The notes beneath the pieces are model-generated. The model was not told the origin of the DNA, did no database searches, and saw only the letters and a program-made list of their open reading frames with translations. A stretch of 64,000 nt of DNA from Sparassis latifolia (Eukaryota > Basidiomycota > Agaricomycetes > Polyporales > Sparassidaceae): contig CM031557.1 of NCBI GenBank assembly GCA_018466975.1, positions 1,178,001-1,242,000 of the forward strand. Direction: 5' to 3'. Below, one piece after another: positions 13,260 through 22,761 of the stretch. The first letter of the stretch is position 1, and the number at the start of each line of letters is the position of its first letter. The position numbers and the translations under genes were made by a program.

Positions 13260-14060
13260 TCCAGGATGCAAACGGCGACAACACCGAGCGTGCAGAGTAC
13301 GCGCAACGTCCTGGGCCAGTCTATTCACACAATGTGTTCCCCTCTGAACCTGACGCCCTCGGTGTTGCTATGGAGACCCCGACAGGAGACACCGGCGGAC
13401 AGGGCAAGCAAGGTGTGCCCCGCACCGAATATTTATTCGAAAATATATTAACTACTCGATGTGCTATAGTAGATACAGGCCGCGAGGACGCAGTAGCAGT
13501 CCTCGACGCCTACGGACTGACACCGTTTGTCGAGCGCGTGATTCTCGTGGTCGACGATAACACAGTGGTAGGCGGCCCACGCGATTTTACAGACATCACC
13601 ACGATGCACGCGCAGGAGGATCTCCAATGCCGCAGTGCAGCACGGGAATACCAGGCCACGGACAACGCAAATGCACACAGCTTCGAGCGCGCGGATATCG
13701 CGCAGCGTCCATGGCCCGTGTCTTCGTACGACACGCTCCCTTGCGAGTCGAACGTCCCCACCAATGCCATGGAGAATCACGGTCGAGACAACGGTGGACA
13801 GGACAAGTAAGGTGCGCTCAGCACTGACTTTTATTTCAAAAATATATTAACTATTGGAGACACTACAGTAGATACAGGCCGTGTCGATGCAGCTGTGATC
13901 GTCGAGGGCTACGGAATCCCGCCGCTCATAGAGCGCACGGCCCCGGAGAATATAAGCATACTCACGGACTTTGTCGATGTGCACGCACTTACAATCGCCC
14001 CAGATACGCACGTGCAGGAGAACTACGCACACGCAGGAGAACTACGCACTCGAGAGTGCG
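13260..14060 (+). repeat. Tandem duplication of about 410 bp inside the gag-pol linker
   Basis: Two diverged units follow each other. Landmarks in unit 1 are AQRPGPV (about 13297), GGQGKQG, ENILTT and VDTGREDAV; in unit 2 they are AQRPWPV (about 13700), GGQDK then a stop, KNILT and VDTGRVDAA. Protein-level similarity across units shows the segment was translated when it duplicated. The VDTGR word resembles the aspartic-protease active-site triad; whether these are degenerate protease pieces or coincidence is unresolved. Confidence 0.7.
14015..14052 (+). repeat. 19-bp tandem duplication causing a frameshift
   Basis: CAGGAGAACTACGCACACG occurs at 14015 and its first 17 bases recur at 14034. 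The period of 19 shifts the gag-pol frame by one. Reading through with a single unit restores continuous similarity between the protein before (THVQENYA) and after (LESARGTQQ). This is a replication-slippage type lesion. Confidence 0.85.
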
Positions 14061-17000
14061 CGAGGCACACAGCAGGACCAGGAGGACGCGATCGTCGCCG
14101 GTGCTGAGCACGTGACGATTGCGCAGCATGCACTCCCCGCGCTACATCTGGACACAGCGCTGAATGACGTACTCACAAGTATTCCCCTTAGTTTCATCGA
14201 CAACTCAGTCTACAGTATTGAGAATATGCGCGTCGACCGTGTGGACGGCCCCCCTTCATTGATCGACACGCGCCCAACAGCATTCGTTTTTCTCTCACAT
14301 CTGGACCTCGTGGATATCTCGGCGACCCCACCCCTATCACATTCCCCATCCCCCAAGTACATGCCATCATCACCCGTCTACATTCCCTCGTCACCGGTCC
14401 TCTCGTCGCCCCCGTCACCTTCGTCATCCGCGTGCGCATGCACACGCGAGGCCGACTGCCATGCGGTGCGAGCATGCAATCGCCCACTTCTGCTTCCTCA
14501 TTCCACTCTCTCTGTCACCCATGATCCCGACACTCGTATCTGCAGGCCAATGCACCCGCCCGGCTCCCATGCACGCTGCGCATCTCCAGACTCGTACAAT
14601 GGCGACAACGACTTACCAGGTTTAGTAAGTGTCTCGTGCGGTAACGACAGTAGCGACAGCGAATCGGACATGGACCTCGAGGATGACACGGACGACAACG
14701 ATAACCATTTACAGTTGGAATGCAAGCGCGAGGATTTGATGCGCGAGCGCGTCGAGGAAATTCTCGTCAAGGCCATGCGCGACGTCACCGAAGAAGTCGT
14801 TGAATATGTAAGTTTCAGCGCATTCCTTTCGTGGCTAATTCTAGCAGATTCGGAACACCACGTTTTAGGGAGCAGGACCCCCCATCACATGCACCATTTT
14901 TCTTTATCTTTAGCTACTCGCGGTCCTTCGTCGCTAAGTATACCCAGTCCTATGTCTGATCTGTTATCAACCCCTACTCATTCTCTGCGTATGTCACCTC
15001 TAAATTCCTTCAACAGGAATTCTATACCTATGGTCTCTTATGTAACCATGTCATGTACCACTACCTTGGAAGCCCCCAATATACCTTCTGCTGGTCAGCC
15101 CTATTTAAATGGTGTCCCATTGGAATTCAGAGCATACAAACCAGTCGATAGAAAGGTAAAGCCAGTACAAGGAGTATTTCCAGAGGATGCGCGTGTACTA
15201 CAGCGCTTCCCTGAGAATCTGTTGGACTCACTTACAGAGTTATCAAAAGTTCCACCCGAATTCATTCCTACCACAAAACTTACTGTGGAGAGAGTCGAAC
15301 TAATGGACATTAATAAAGATGGATTTCTTTGGCCAGAGGAAGAAAAGCTCTTTTTACATATTCTCAAGCTTAATGAAAAGACACTCGCTTTTGGCGAAGA
15401 AGACAGAGGTACATTTCGGGAAGATTATTTTACTCCCTATATTATTCCAGTCACACCGCATGTACCGTGGGCCTATCCTAATGTCCCTATCCCCCCTGGA
15501 ATTAAGGAAAAAGTAGTTGCACTTCTTTGAGATAAGATTGCAGCTGGTGTCTATGAGCCTAGTCAATCATCTTATCGATCACAATGGTTCTGCGTAATCA
15601 AGAAGAGCGGTAAACTGTGAATCGTCCATGATCTACAACCACTCAATCGGGTAACTATTCGAGATGCAGGTGTCCCACCCATCCTGGATGACTTTGTAGA
15701 ACCCTTTGCAGGACATGCTTGCTACACAGTCTTTGATTTATTTTCTGGATTCAATGAGCGCAAGGTTGATCCTAAAAGTCGTGACCTTACATCATTCCTA
15801 ACTCCACTCAGTTTATTACGACTCACTTGTATGCCTCAAGGCTTCACCAACTCTCCTTCAGAATTCCAGAATTGTATGGTCTTTATTTTACAAGACGAGA
15901 TCCCCCATGTCGTGAACATTTTTATTGATGATTTACCCATCCTTGGACCAAAAACTATGTATATACAAGAAAATGGAGAGCCAGAGACATTATCAGAAAA
16001 CCCAGGAATTAGGCGATTTATATGGGAACATGCAGGCGCTACCTTCTCCGCTTTTAAGACCCAATTATGTAAACCCCATGCAGTTATAGTTGGACAGACA
16101 TGCACCCCAGAAGGACGACTTCCAGAAAATTCAAAAGTAAATAAAATTCCTACCTGGCCAGTTTTGAAGACTGCAAAGGATGTGCGGAGATTTTTAGGAT
16201 TATGTGGTACAGTGCGCATTTGGATAAAGAACTACTCCAAAATTGCACGACCACTAACTGAACTAACACGGAAGGATGCTGAATTTGTATGGGATGATAG
16301 GCGACAAGAAGCATTTGATTGCTTGAAGGATCTTATTACATCCGCACCTGCCTTATGCCCTATTGATTATTCATCGGATCGACCTGTCTACATATCCATA
16401 GACTCTAGTGTCATCGCAGTCGGTTTTATCTTGTCGCAAGATGATGAACAAGGCAGATGGAGACCAGCCCGCTATGGTTCTCTACCTTTTAATGAGCGTG
16501 AGTCCAGGTATAGTCAGCCCAAGTTGGAGCTATACGGATGCTATAGAGCCATGCGACACTGGAGACTTTATTTAGCAGGCATCAAGAACTTGATTCTGGA
16601 AGTTGATGCCAAGTACATCAAAGACATGCTGAATAATCCGAATCTTCAGCCGAATGCCACGATCAATCGGTGGATCCAGGGCATTTTGCTATTTACCTTT
16701 GAATTGCGACATGTTCCTGCTGATAAGCATCGTGGACCTGATGCTCTCTCACGGCGTGAACCAACAGAAGAAGAATTGACAGAAGTTCCTGAGTCAGATG
16801 ATTGGTTGGATGAGATAGCACTTCTATCACTGTATCTTAATCACGTGCCCAAGCCAGATCAAACCCTGGTTCACCAGTTACCCTCATCGCTAGCAGTGAA
16901 TTCCAAGCAAGAGGAGACATTGCAAAATATCAGACATTTCCTTCAGACTCTACAGACACCAGACTTCTCTAACACTCAAGCCAAGCGAAGATTTATTAGA

Positions 17001-18396
17001 CGTGCAGGACAGTTCTTTATGAAAGGCGAATCTATGTTCAAGCGAAGACGTGACCACACTCCTTTATTGGTTATATTAGACAAGGATCATAGGATCTTTA
17101 TACTAACACATGCACATGAAGAACTAGGTCATAGGGGAGTTTATGGAGTATTCTATCATATTCGTGACTGTTTCTTCTGGCCCCATTTATTTCAAGATAT
17201 AAAACACCATATCAGTACATGCCACCAATGCCAATTATGGAGTACAAAAAGGGTAGAGGAATCTCCCACTATACGCACACCAGCAACTATATTTTCCAAG
17301 ATTTACCTTGATGTTATATTTATGCCACCAGCTCGAGGATATCGCTACATTGTTGCTGCGAGAGATGATTTGACACATGCAGCAGAAGGACGGGCCTTAA
17401 AGAAAGCCAATTCCAAGGAGTTAGCGAGGTTCTTCTGGGAGGAAATCATATGCCGCTATGGACATATCACAGAGGTTGTAACGGATAATGGTTCAGAAGT
17501 GGCAGGAACCTTTGAGAAGCTTTTGCAAAGATATGGCATTCCACAAATCAGAATTTCTCCCTACAACAAGCATGCAAATGGACTAGTCGAGCAAGGTCAT
17601 TTTGTAATATGCGAGGGAATACTCAAAGATGCGAAGAAGGATCTCAAGTCCTGGCCAAACAAAGTACACCATGCATTCTTTGCAGACAGAGTTACCACTA
17701 GGCGGTCAACAGGATTTAGCCCCTTTTATTTGCTGCATGGCGTAGACCCGGTGTTGCCATTCGATCTCACAGAGGCGACCTTTATGATAAGCAGATACAC
17801 ATCTGGACTATCATCATCTGACCTTCTTGCGCTGCGCATCAGACAATTAGAAAAGTGGCCAGAGGATATTGCATGGGCAGCAGCTGCAATCAAGCAGTCT
17901 AGATTGCACTCGAAGCATCAGTTTGAAAAGCGGTTTAAACATAGACTCCGGCGGAAAGTATTGAAGTCAGGAGACTTAGTATTGATGCGTAACACAAGGC
18001 GAGATGCTGGTCTGACAGACAAGTATAGTCAAAGGTATTTTGGACCATATCAGATTCGACAAAAGCGACGTGGAGAATCATATGTGTTGCAGGAATTAGA
18101 CAGAACAGTTCTTAGACGTGCAGTTGCAGCATTCCGATTACTCTCATATCTGCCACGTGTACCATCCAATCTGGATCTGGAAGATCTAGATTCAGATGGA
18201 TCCAGCGATCCTGATCACCCAGATATATCCTCAGATTCAGATTCCTCTGATAACTGGTTGCCAACGTAAACATGGTCACGTGCTTGCACATCATTTTTGG
18301 TCTTTGCCGCGTATTCCCTCAGTCGAAAAGCAACCTCTACACGTCTCATTTCTCACCTTGCCATTGTGCTTCTAACTGCCTGCTATCTTTGTCATT

Positions 18397-19235
18397 ATGT
18401 CACGCTACTCTCAGCCCGCTCTCCTGTTCCCCCCTTATGAACCTCCTACCTATCTCACCACCATCTCTTCTGATCCGCACATCATTGCTGGAGACTTTGA
18501 TTGCCCACGTCCCCAGATTGAGCTCCAGAATCTCTTTGTTGCACTCATCCCTGATGAAAAACCCTTTTATCTCGAGTATAGCAAGGCGACTCACTACCTA
18601 CTTTCTCCGGAGCCTGCTCTCTCCAACGATGCGTACTTTGACTTGAACAACTGGGCAGTCGTACACCCGGTCATTGGACCATTCTTTTTGGGAACAATCG
18701 ACAAGATTTTGGGTGAAGGAAAGGTTCAGATTGGAGGGTGGATGATGTCGAAGACGGTCAGAAAGGAGGAGTATAGAACGATGGTCTTTGAGCCCATCAC
18801 GGTGACTATTGATGTTACCTACCTCAACATCCCCTTCCTTGAATGCTTTGCCTGTCGTCGCTCACCACGCGTCGGTCACTACTTGATGGCAAAACTCCAA
18901 GTGTGAGTTCCTTTCTTACTCTCTAGTTTCTTCTTGATAGCCAGCAACGGGGACGTTGCATTCTAAAGTGTGGGGCAGGTGACAGACATGTAACATGTTT
19001 CAATATAAAACTCGCATAACTAACACAATACTCTAGATATCGAGCTTGGCAAGCGGAGCGATCCAAGGCCAAGGCCAACAATAAGACAATGAAAGCCAAG
19101 GCCAAAGCTGCCAAGGCTGCGCATGCCAGAGCTCGTATTTATGGTGAAGCTTATGAGCTAGACTTCGCATGCACTGGAGACCAGGAAGAAGTTTATGCTG
19201 AAGGATTCAGAGGGAAGGAAACATCGCGGGTTTAG
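18397..19235 (+). CDS. Third gene of the Gypsy element, spliced into the 3' LTR
   Basis: Exon 1 is 18397-18902, the intron 18903-19036 (GTGAGTTC...CTCTAG) and exon 2 19037-19235, ending in TAG. The phases agree (506 + 199 = 705 nt), giving 234 residues. Exon 1 encodes a globular-looking domain (MSRYSQPALLFPPYEPP..., IGPFFLGTIDKIL, VQIGGWMMSKTV). Exon 2 encodes VYRAWQAERSKAKANN, a Lys/Ala-rich basic stretch resembling a nucleic-acid-binding tail, then an acidic end. The intron spans the purine-rich tract and the first 57 bp of the LTR, and exon 2 lies wholly in U3. There is no signal peptide or membrane segment, so it is not an envelope gene by sequence. I do not recognise the family. It starts 127 bp after the pol stop; how it is expressed (subgenomic splicing or reinitiation) is not visible. 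This is the only intact gene of the element. Confidence 0.75.
18965..18979 (+). other. Polypurine tract of the Gypsy element
   Basis: AAAGTGTGGGGCAGG lies directly 5' of the 3' LTR, with only three pyrimidines in 15 bases. Its position is right for priming plus-strand DNA. It lies within the intron of the third gene. Confidence 0.6.
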
Positions 19236-20533
19236 GATTGACGAGGAATTTTTCTTTGTACTCGCTGTCACACTTGCTCAACCTCTCCACTCACACACGT
19301 CCAAGTATTATACTCAAATATTGATCACTGCGTGTTTGCGCTATTACTCTGTCTGTTTTTAGTCACTGAAGTGCTTGGTCATCTTTGCTGACTAATGTCT
19401 GACACTTAGAAGGACAATAGCAAGGTAGGTTTCTATTGTCTTTATTATTTTTATTATCCCCCACTCTCTTTTGTTTTATCCAGAGTCATTTCTTATTGTT
19501 ATGACTCAGACTTCTATTATCACATTTTCTATTGTTATTTCTATTGAAGGCGCTTTTCTATTATTTAGATTTTCCCACCTTCTTTAGTATATAAACCCTG
19601 AAAGTTGTTACAACGGTCCCTGGCATGGGCCATGCGAACGGGCTCCGGCCCGAGTTGGAACATTCTTGCAGTTCGCAACTGCGATGTCGAGGCCTCACCT
19701 AGAGGCTAGACTTTTGGATATCACGTGCTATGATGTCACTAATCTAGAACATGATGTCATGATTCTCGACCTAGTCTAGGTACAGCCGACCCTAGACCTC
19801 AGTACGTATAGTCGGCCCGGCCTCATGGCCACCTCATGATGCTTATCGACGACACACCTATACCTCATGGTGTGCGCCTGACCTTGTACTGATAAGACGG
19901 ACCAATGACGGCCATTGTATTACATCGTATGTATGAGTATATATACATGGCATGTATTAGATAGGTTCCTTAATCTGAACCTACCCATTCATAGACCATA
20001 TCTGGTGCGCGTTGGCTTGAGGACGATCGCTTGAGTCTTGCACCAGTCCCCGACGGGGCCGGTTGGCATCAACGACTTAAGCCTCCTAAAGGCTGGCGTG
20101 TACTCGGGTCGCCCCTTGGGTTCCCTTGTAACAAAAGTCCACTTGGACTTCCAGAGGAAAATTGTTGCTCTTATGTTACACAGCACTCTTCTCACCCCAG
20201 TAGTCAGTATATACTCAAGTTCATACTTACCTGAATACAGTGTTATTCAGGCATAGCATTATAGGCATCAAGGAAGTCATAACTCGGTCATCTGTCAATC
20301 AGTCATCTGTCAACTCGGTCACTTATTACTCGGTCATTCTCTGTGTCTTATTATAAGACAGTCTTTCCCTCTTACTCACACACACACTCTCACACTTGAT
20401 TACTACCAGGTAACCAAGCAATTACTACAACGAATACACTGAGGAATATTTCCCGACTTTGTTCAAGTCCGGTGATCTCAGGAGGATTTTGTTTTGGTTT
20501 GTGTTTTATCCAAGACACCATTCTCGTCTGTCA
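18980..20533 (+). repeat. 3' LTR of the Gypsy element, interrupted by a solo LTR
   Basis: 1554 bp, reducing to 1021 bp when the 528-bp insertion and its 5-bp target copy are removed. Compared by eye with the 5' LTR it differs by three transitions: G to A at LTR base 9 (CG to CA), G to A in exon 2 (Ala to Thr), and C to T in the R/U5 part (CG to TG). The first bases serve as intron and exon 2 of the third gene. Confidence 0.93.
19606..20133 (+). mobile_element. Solo LTR of another retrotransposon family
   Basis: 528 bp with ends TGTTACA...TGTAACA, flanked by the 5-bp duplication AAAGT (19601-19605 and 20134-20138); the uninterrupted site is in the 5' LTR at 9061-9070. It has a TATA-like TATATATA (19938-19945) but no internal coding region or second LTR, which fits LTR-LTR recombination after insertion. 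It splits the host LTR 11 bp after its TATA box. Confidence 0.88.
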
Positions 20534-20990
20534 CTCCTAGTGTGCCATTTAATAATGTTTAGTAAGTGTCCTACAATGTCCCACTATATATTGATAAGTT
20601 GTGTGGGTTGATAAGGGCCGTACTATTTAATAGTCTACAAAGTCGCCTACTGACTCTTGGTATATTATCTAGTAACATTCAGCAAGTCAACAACACCCTA
20701 TGACACTGGCTCCTAATATATCCTATAGTATCATTTTGTAATGAGCTTACAATAGTCCAAAGTGTTACCTGGCATCACTTTGTAAGAATCTTCAGTAACC
20801 TTCAACAGTCTTTAGTAATCTCTTGTAAGTGTCCTAGTGATTATGTTTACAATGACCCTACAATAGTTAGACATGTCATCTAGTATCACTTTGTAAGTTG
20901 CTTACAATAGTCTAGTAGACCACCTAGTACCAGTTGATAAGGGCCCTACAGTAGCCTACAAAGTGATATATTGACTCCTAGTCGGTCTGA
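20534..20990 (-). repeat. Right inverted arm of giant TIR element, outer part
   Basis: Begins CTCCTAGTGTGCCATTTAAT and is the reverse complement of 1-95, then continues as the region that would lie left of the window. It also matches 33015-33660 of the third copy. Similarity ends near 20985-21000, after TGATATATTGACTCCTAGT. No gene is present. Confidence 0.75.
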
Positions 20991-21052
20991 TAATGTTTAG
21001 ACTGGCAAGTATAGGCACTGCGCAAGGAACGGCAACAGCCACCATCGGAGTC

Positions 21053-21130
21053 TCAACACACGGTGAGTTTAGAAATCTTGTCGATGGGTGAGGTCCATCG
21101 ACAAGATTTCTAAACTCAGCCGTGTGTTGA
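21053..21130. repeat. Perfect-stem hairpin
   Basis: A 24-bp perfect stem (21064-21087 with 21095-21118) with a 7-nt loop, extended after a one-base bulge by 11 more pairs (21053-21063 with 21120-21130). It lies just outside the end of the giant TIR element, in sequence I cannot otherwise assign. It could be a small foldback relic or a transcribed hairpin; there is no evidence for either. Confidence 0.85.
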
Positions 21131-21189
21131 AAGTCAGCATACCGCATTTGGCCAAGATTTTCGGACTCAGCCCATGATGTCAAACTTGA

Positions 21190-21890
21190 ATGGCTTGTAG
21201 CTCACTCAATTCTACTCGGATTTGGATGAACGAAGCATGCATTCTGACCGACTTTTTGAGCTGAATCTGATGGTATTACTTTCAGAACACCGAAACAACT
21301 TCTGCAGTGTTACAAGCCATTTTAGCTCAAAGCACTTGTTTTCACACATCTAGCCAAACTTGCCAGGCTTGTGGTTCTCTCAATTCAGCTCGGATTTGGA
21401 TAAACCCAGTAGCCATTCTGACACAATTTTCAAGCTAAATCTCATGGTGTTACTCTCAGAACATCAGAATCACTTGGTGGAGTGCTACAATCCATTTTCT
21501 CTGTTTTCTCTCACTTCTCCTTGTTTCTTCAAGGAAAAAACAATGTGTACTGCATGTTAAAAATAAGGCGCCCTATCTAGCATGTTTATGTGCATTTCAG
21601 AGTCATTCTCAAATTTTCCTGGCATTTATACCATTTTTCTGCACTTCACACTAAGCATTCTAATCTAAAACTGAGATATCTCAGCCAGTTTTAGTCAGAT
21701 TTACTTGAATTAAGGGAGCATTATGCTCCATTTCCTTCACAGAGTTCAATGGTACTGCCTTCTATGCATTGAAATTAGTATGTGCTTCTATAATTGCACC
21801 GACTATGATGCATTGGTTCTCTGTGGCTGCTGTGGCACTTCTATTGATTACTATTTGTGCAAGTCACGTTAAATTTCACTACAATCACTT
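21190..21890 (+). repeat. Left arm of an inverted-repeat pair (element flanking 21.2-28.7 kb)
   Basis: This segment is matched in reverse complement by 24510-24832 and 28509-28745, which are contiguous once the mariner element between them is removed. It starts with two diverged direct copies of a piece of about 165 bp (21190 and 21350, both containing CTCGGATTTGGAT). Shared words further in are GGCGCC followed by TATGTGCAT. The pair looks like the TIRs of an old transposon, but the tips are not sharp and no coding core survives. Confidence 0.65.
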
Positions 21891-22761
21891 TGAAAGACCG
21901 ACTGCATGCAAGGTCTAGTACAGTAACAACAGGAACTACAAAGTTTGTAGTTAAACCCTAGACCTAACCCAGGACTAGGTGCAGCCCATGCATACAAATT
22001 TGTATTGAAAAGTCGTTCTCACGCATAGGGGCCGTTTCATCTGTCCCTCAGGATTTTGACGGAAGTCCTATCCCATAAAGAACAATTCCTTCATACCTCA
22101 GGAATCGTAATTCGTTGACCCCCACGCAATCAGTTCCGGCTTTCATCAACACCTTGAACACCGCTTCCTCCACTCGTGGTCAGGAATAGTATGGGTGCGA
22201 GATGCAGCAACGTGAGAGGGATGCGAGTGGGATGCCAGCCAACGTAGATATGAAAATAAATGATGATGTTCACAGATTTTACTGTGCTTGAAGCAATTTA
22301 ATTATGGCATTTAATTAGGCACTTTAGGATGGTACAAATGGCTCAAAGAAAGAATTTCGGATGCTTATTCTGATATAGCTAAGGAGAACGAGCAAACATG
22401 GGACCAGCGCACAATTTGAGCTTCAAACTGATCATCAATTGACCCGAAGACAGTACTACACTGATATACAAAAGAGACTCTCCAATGCTCCTTGAGAATT
22501 CTGTTTCGAGCACCTGAGAGGCACACCTCAAGACTGCAATGAATGTTGAGGCAAGCTTCGATGGGCAGCCTTCATAAAGCCACCATGTGACGCTGCACAA
22601 ACCTCACCTCTGGACGCCACCCTGATCTCGTTGTCAATTGACCGTCAATTGATTTGCAGCTGGAAGGTCAGTCGAAGCTTTCTTATTCATTTTTCGATTT
22701 CAACAGCTTGATCTTACTGACACACGAGTCCGAATGTCAAGTCGATATCCAGAAATTTCCG
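21890..22761. other. Gene-free transposon debris
   Basis: No coding region is supported. One copy of the recurring hairpin-like word CCTCAGGAATCGTAATTC sits at 22096. The sequence becomes GC-richer at 22000-22740 than the flanking arms and may be a relic of an unrelated insertion. Confidence 0.4.

Larger units (their letters stand above)
9896..18269 (+). pseudogene. Gag-protease-RT-RNase H-integrase polyprotein, disrupted
   Basis: The first AUG in frame is 9896, in the strong context CCACCATGT. Gag lies at about 9896-11000, with an acidic Ser/Asp stretch and one zinc knuckle, CYGCGKKGHSMNYC (about 10963-11005). The retroviral-type protease has IVDTGSM (about 11808) and LLLGWPW. A GC-rich linker of about 950 residues follows (12.17-15.0 kb). 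RT shows LTCMPQGFTNS and FIDDLPI in place of YxDD. RNase H (about 16380-16780), the integrase zinc-binding region (HEELGHRG, CHQCQ) and the DDE core (YLDVIF, VTDNGSE, GLVEQGH) follow, then a YFGPYQI C-terminal module. Lesions are TAA 13808-13810, a 19-bp duplication (14015-14052) shifting the frame, TGA 15528-15530 and TGA 15615-15617. Removing the 19 bp leaves an exact multiple of three, so a single frame of 2785 codons is the inferred ancestor. This copy cannot make full pol. Confidence 0.92.
8442..20533 (+). mobile_element. Gypsy-type LTR retrotransposon with spliced third gene
   Basis: Two LTRs with TGACAGAC...GTCTGTCA ends (8442-9462 and 18980-20533) flank an internal region holding a primer-binding-like site, gag-pol, a third gene and a purine-rich tract. 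The insertion is flanked by the 4-bp duplication CTCC (8438-8441 and 20534-20537), and removing it rejoins the right arm of the giant TIR element. By eye the LTRs differ by only three transitions over 1021 bp once a nested insertion is discounted, so the insertion is young. The pol order protease, RT, RNase H, integrase and a GPY-type C-terminus assign it to Ty3/Gypsy (Metaviridae-like). No chromodomain is seen. Confidence 0.93.
1..20990. mobile_element. Giant TIR DNA transposon, copy 1 (left end cut by window; right arm split by a Gypsy element)
   Basis: The sequence at 1-2510 is the reverse complement, with divergence, of 6657-8441 followed by 20534-20990. Together they form two very long inverted arms around a core of about 4.2 kb. 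The core holds two divergently transcribed genes typical of Agaricomycete transposons. The right arm is interrupted at 8441/20534 by an LTR retrotransposon: the arm sequence resumes immediately after the 3' LTR and matches the reverse complement of positions 1-95. The right end is taken as about 20990, where similarity to other copies stops. The true left end lies outside the window, so no TIR tip or target duplication can be read. The superfamily is uncertain. Confidence 0.75.

Noticed and set aside
18397..19235. Envelope gene as identity of the third Gypsy gene
   Set aside because: No signal peptide, no transmembrane segment and no furin-like site; the C-terminal part is basic and soluble-looking.
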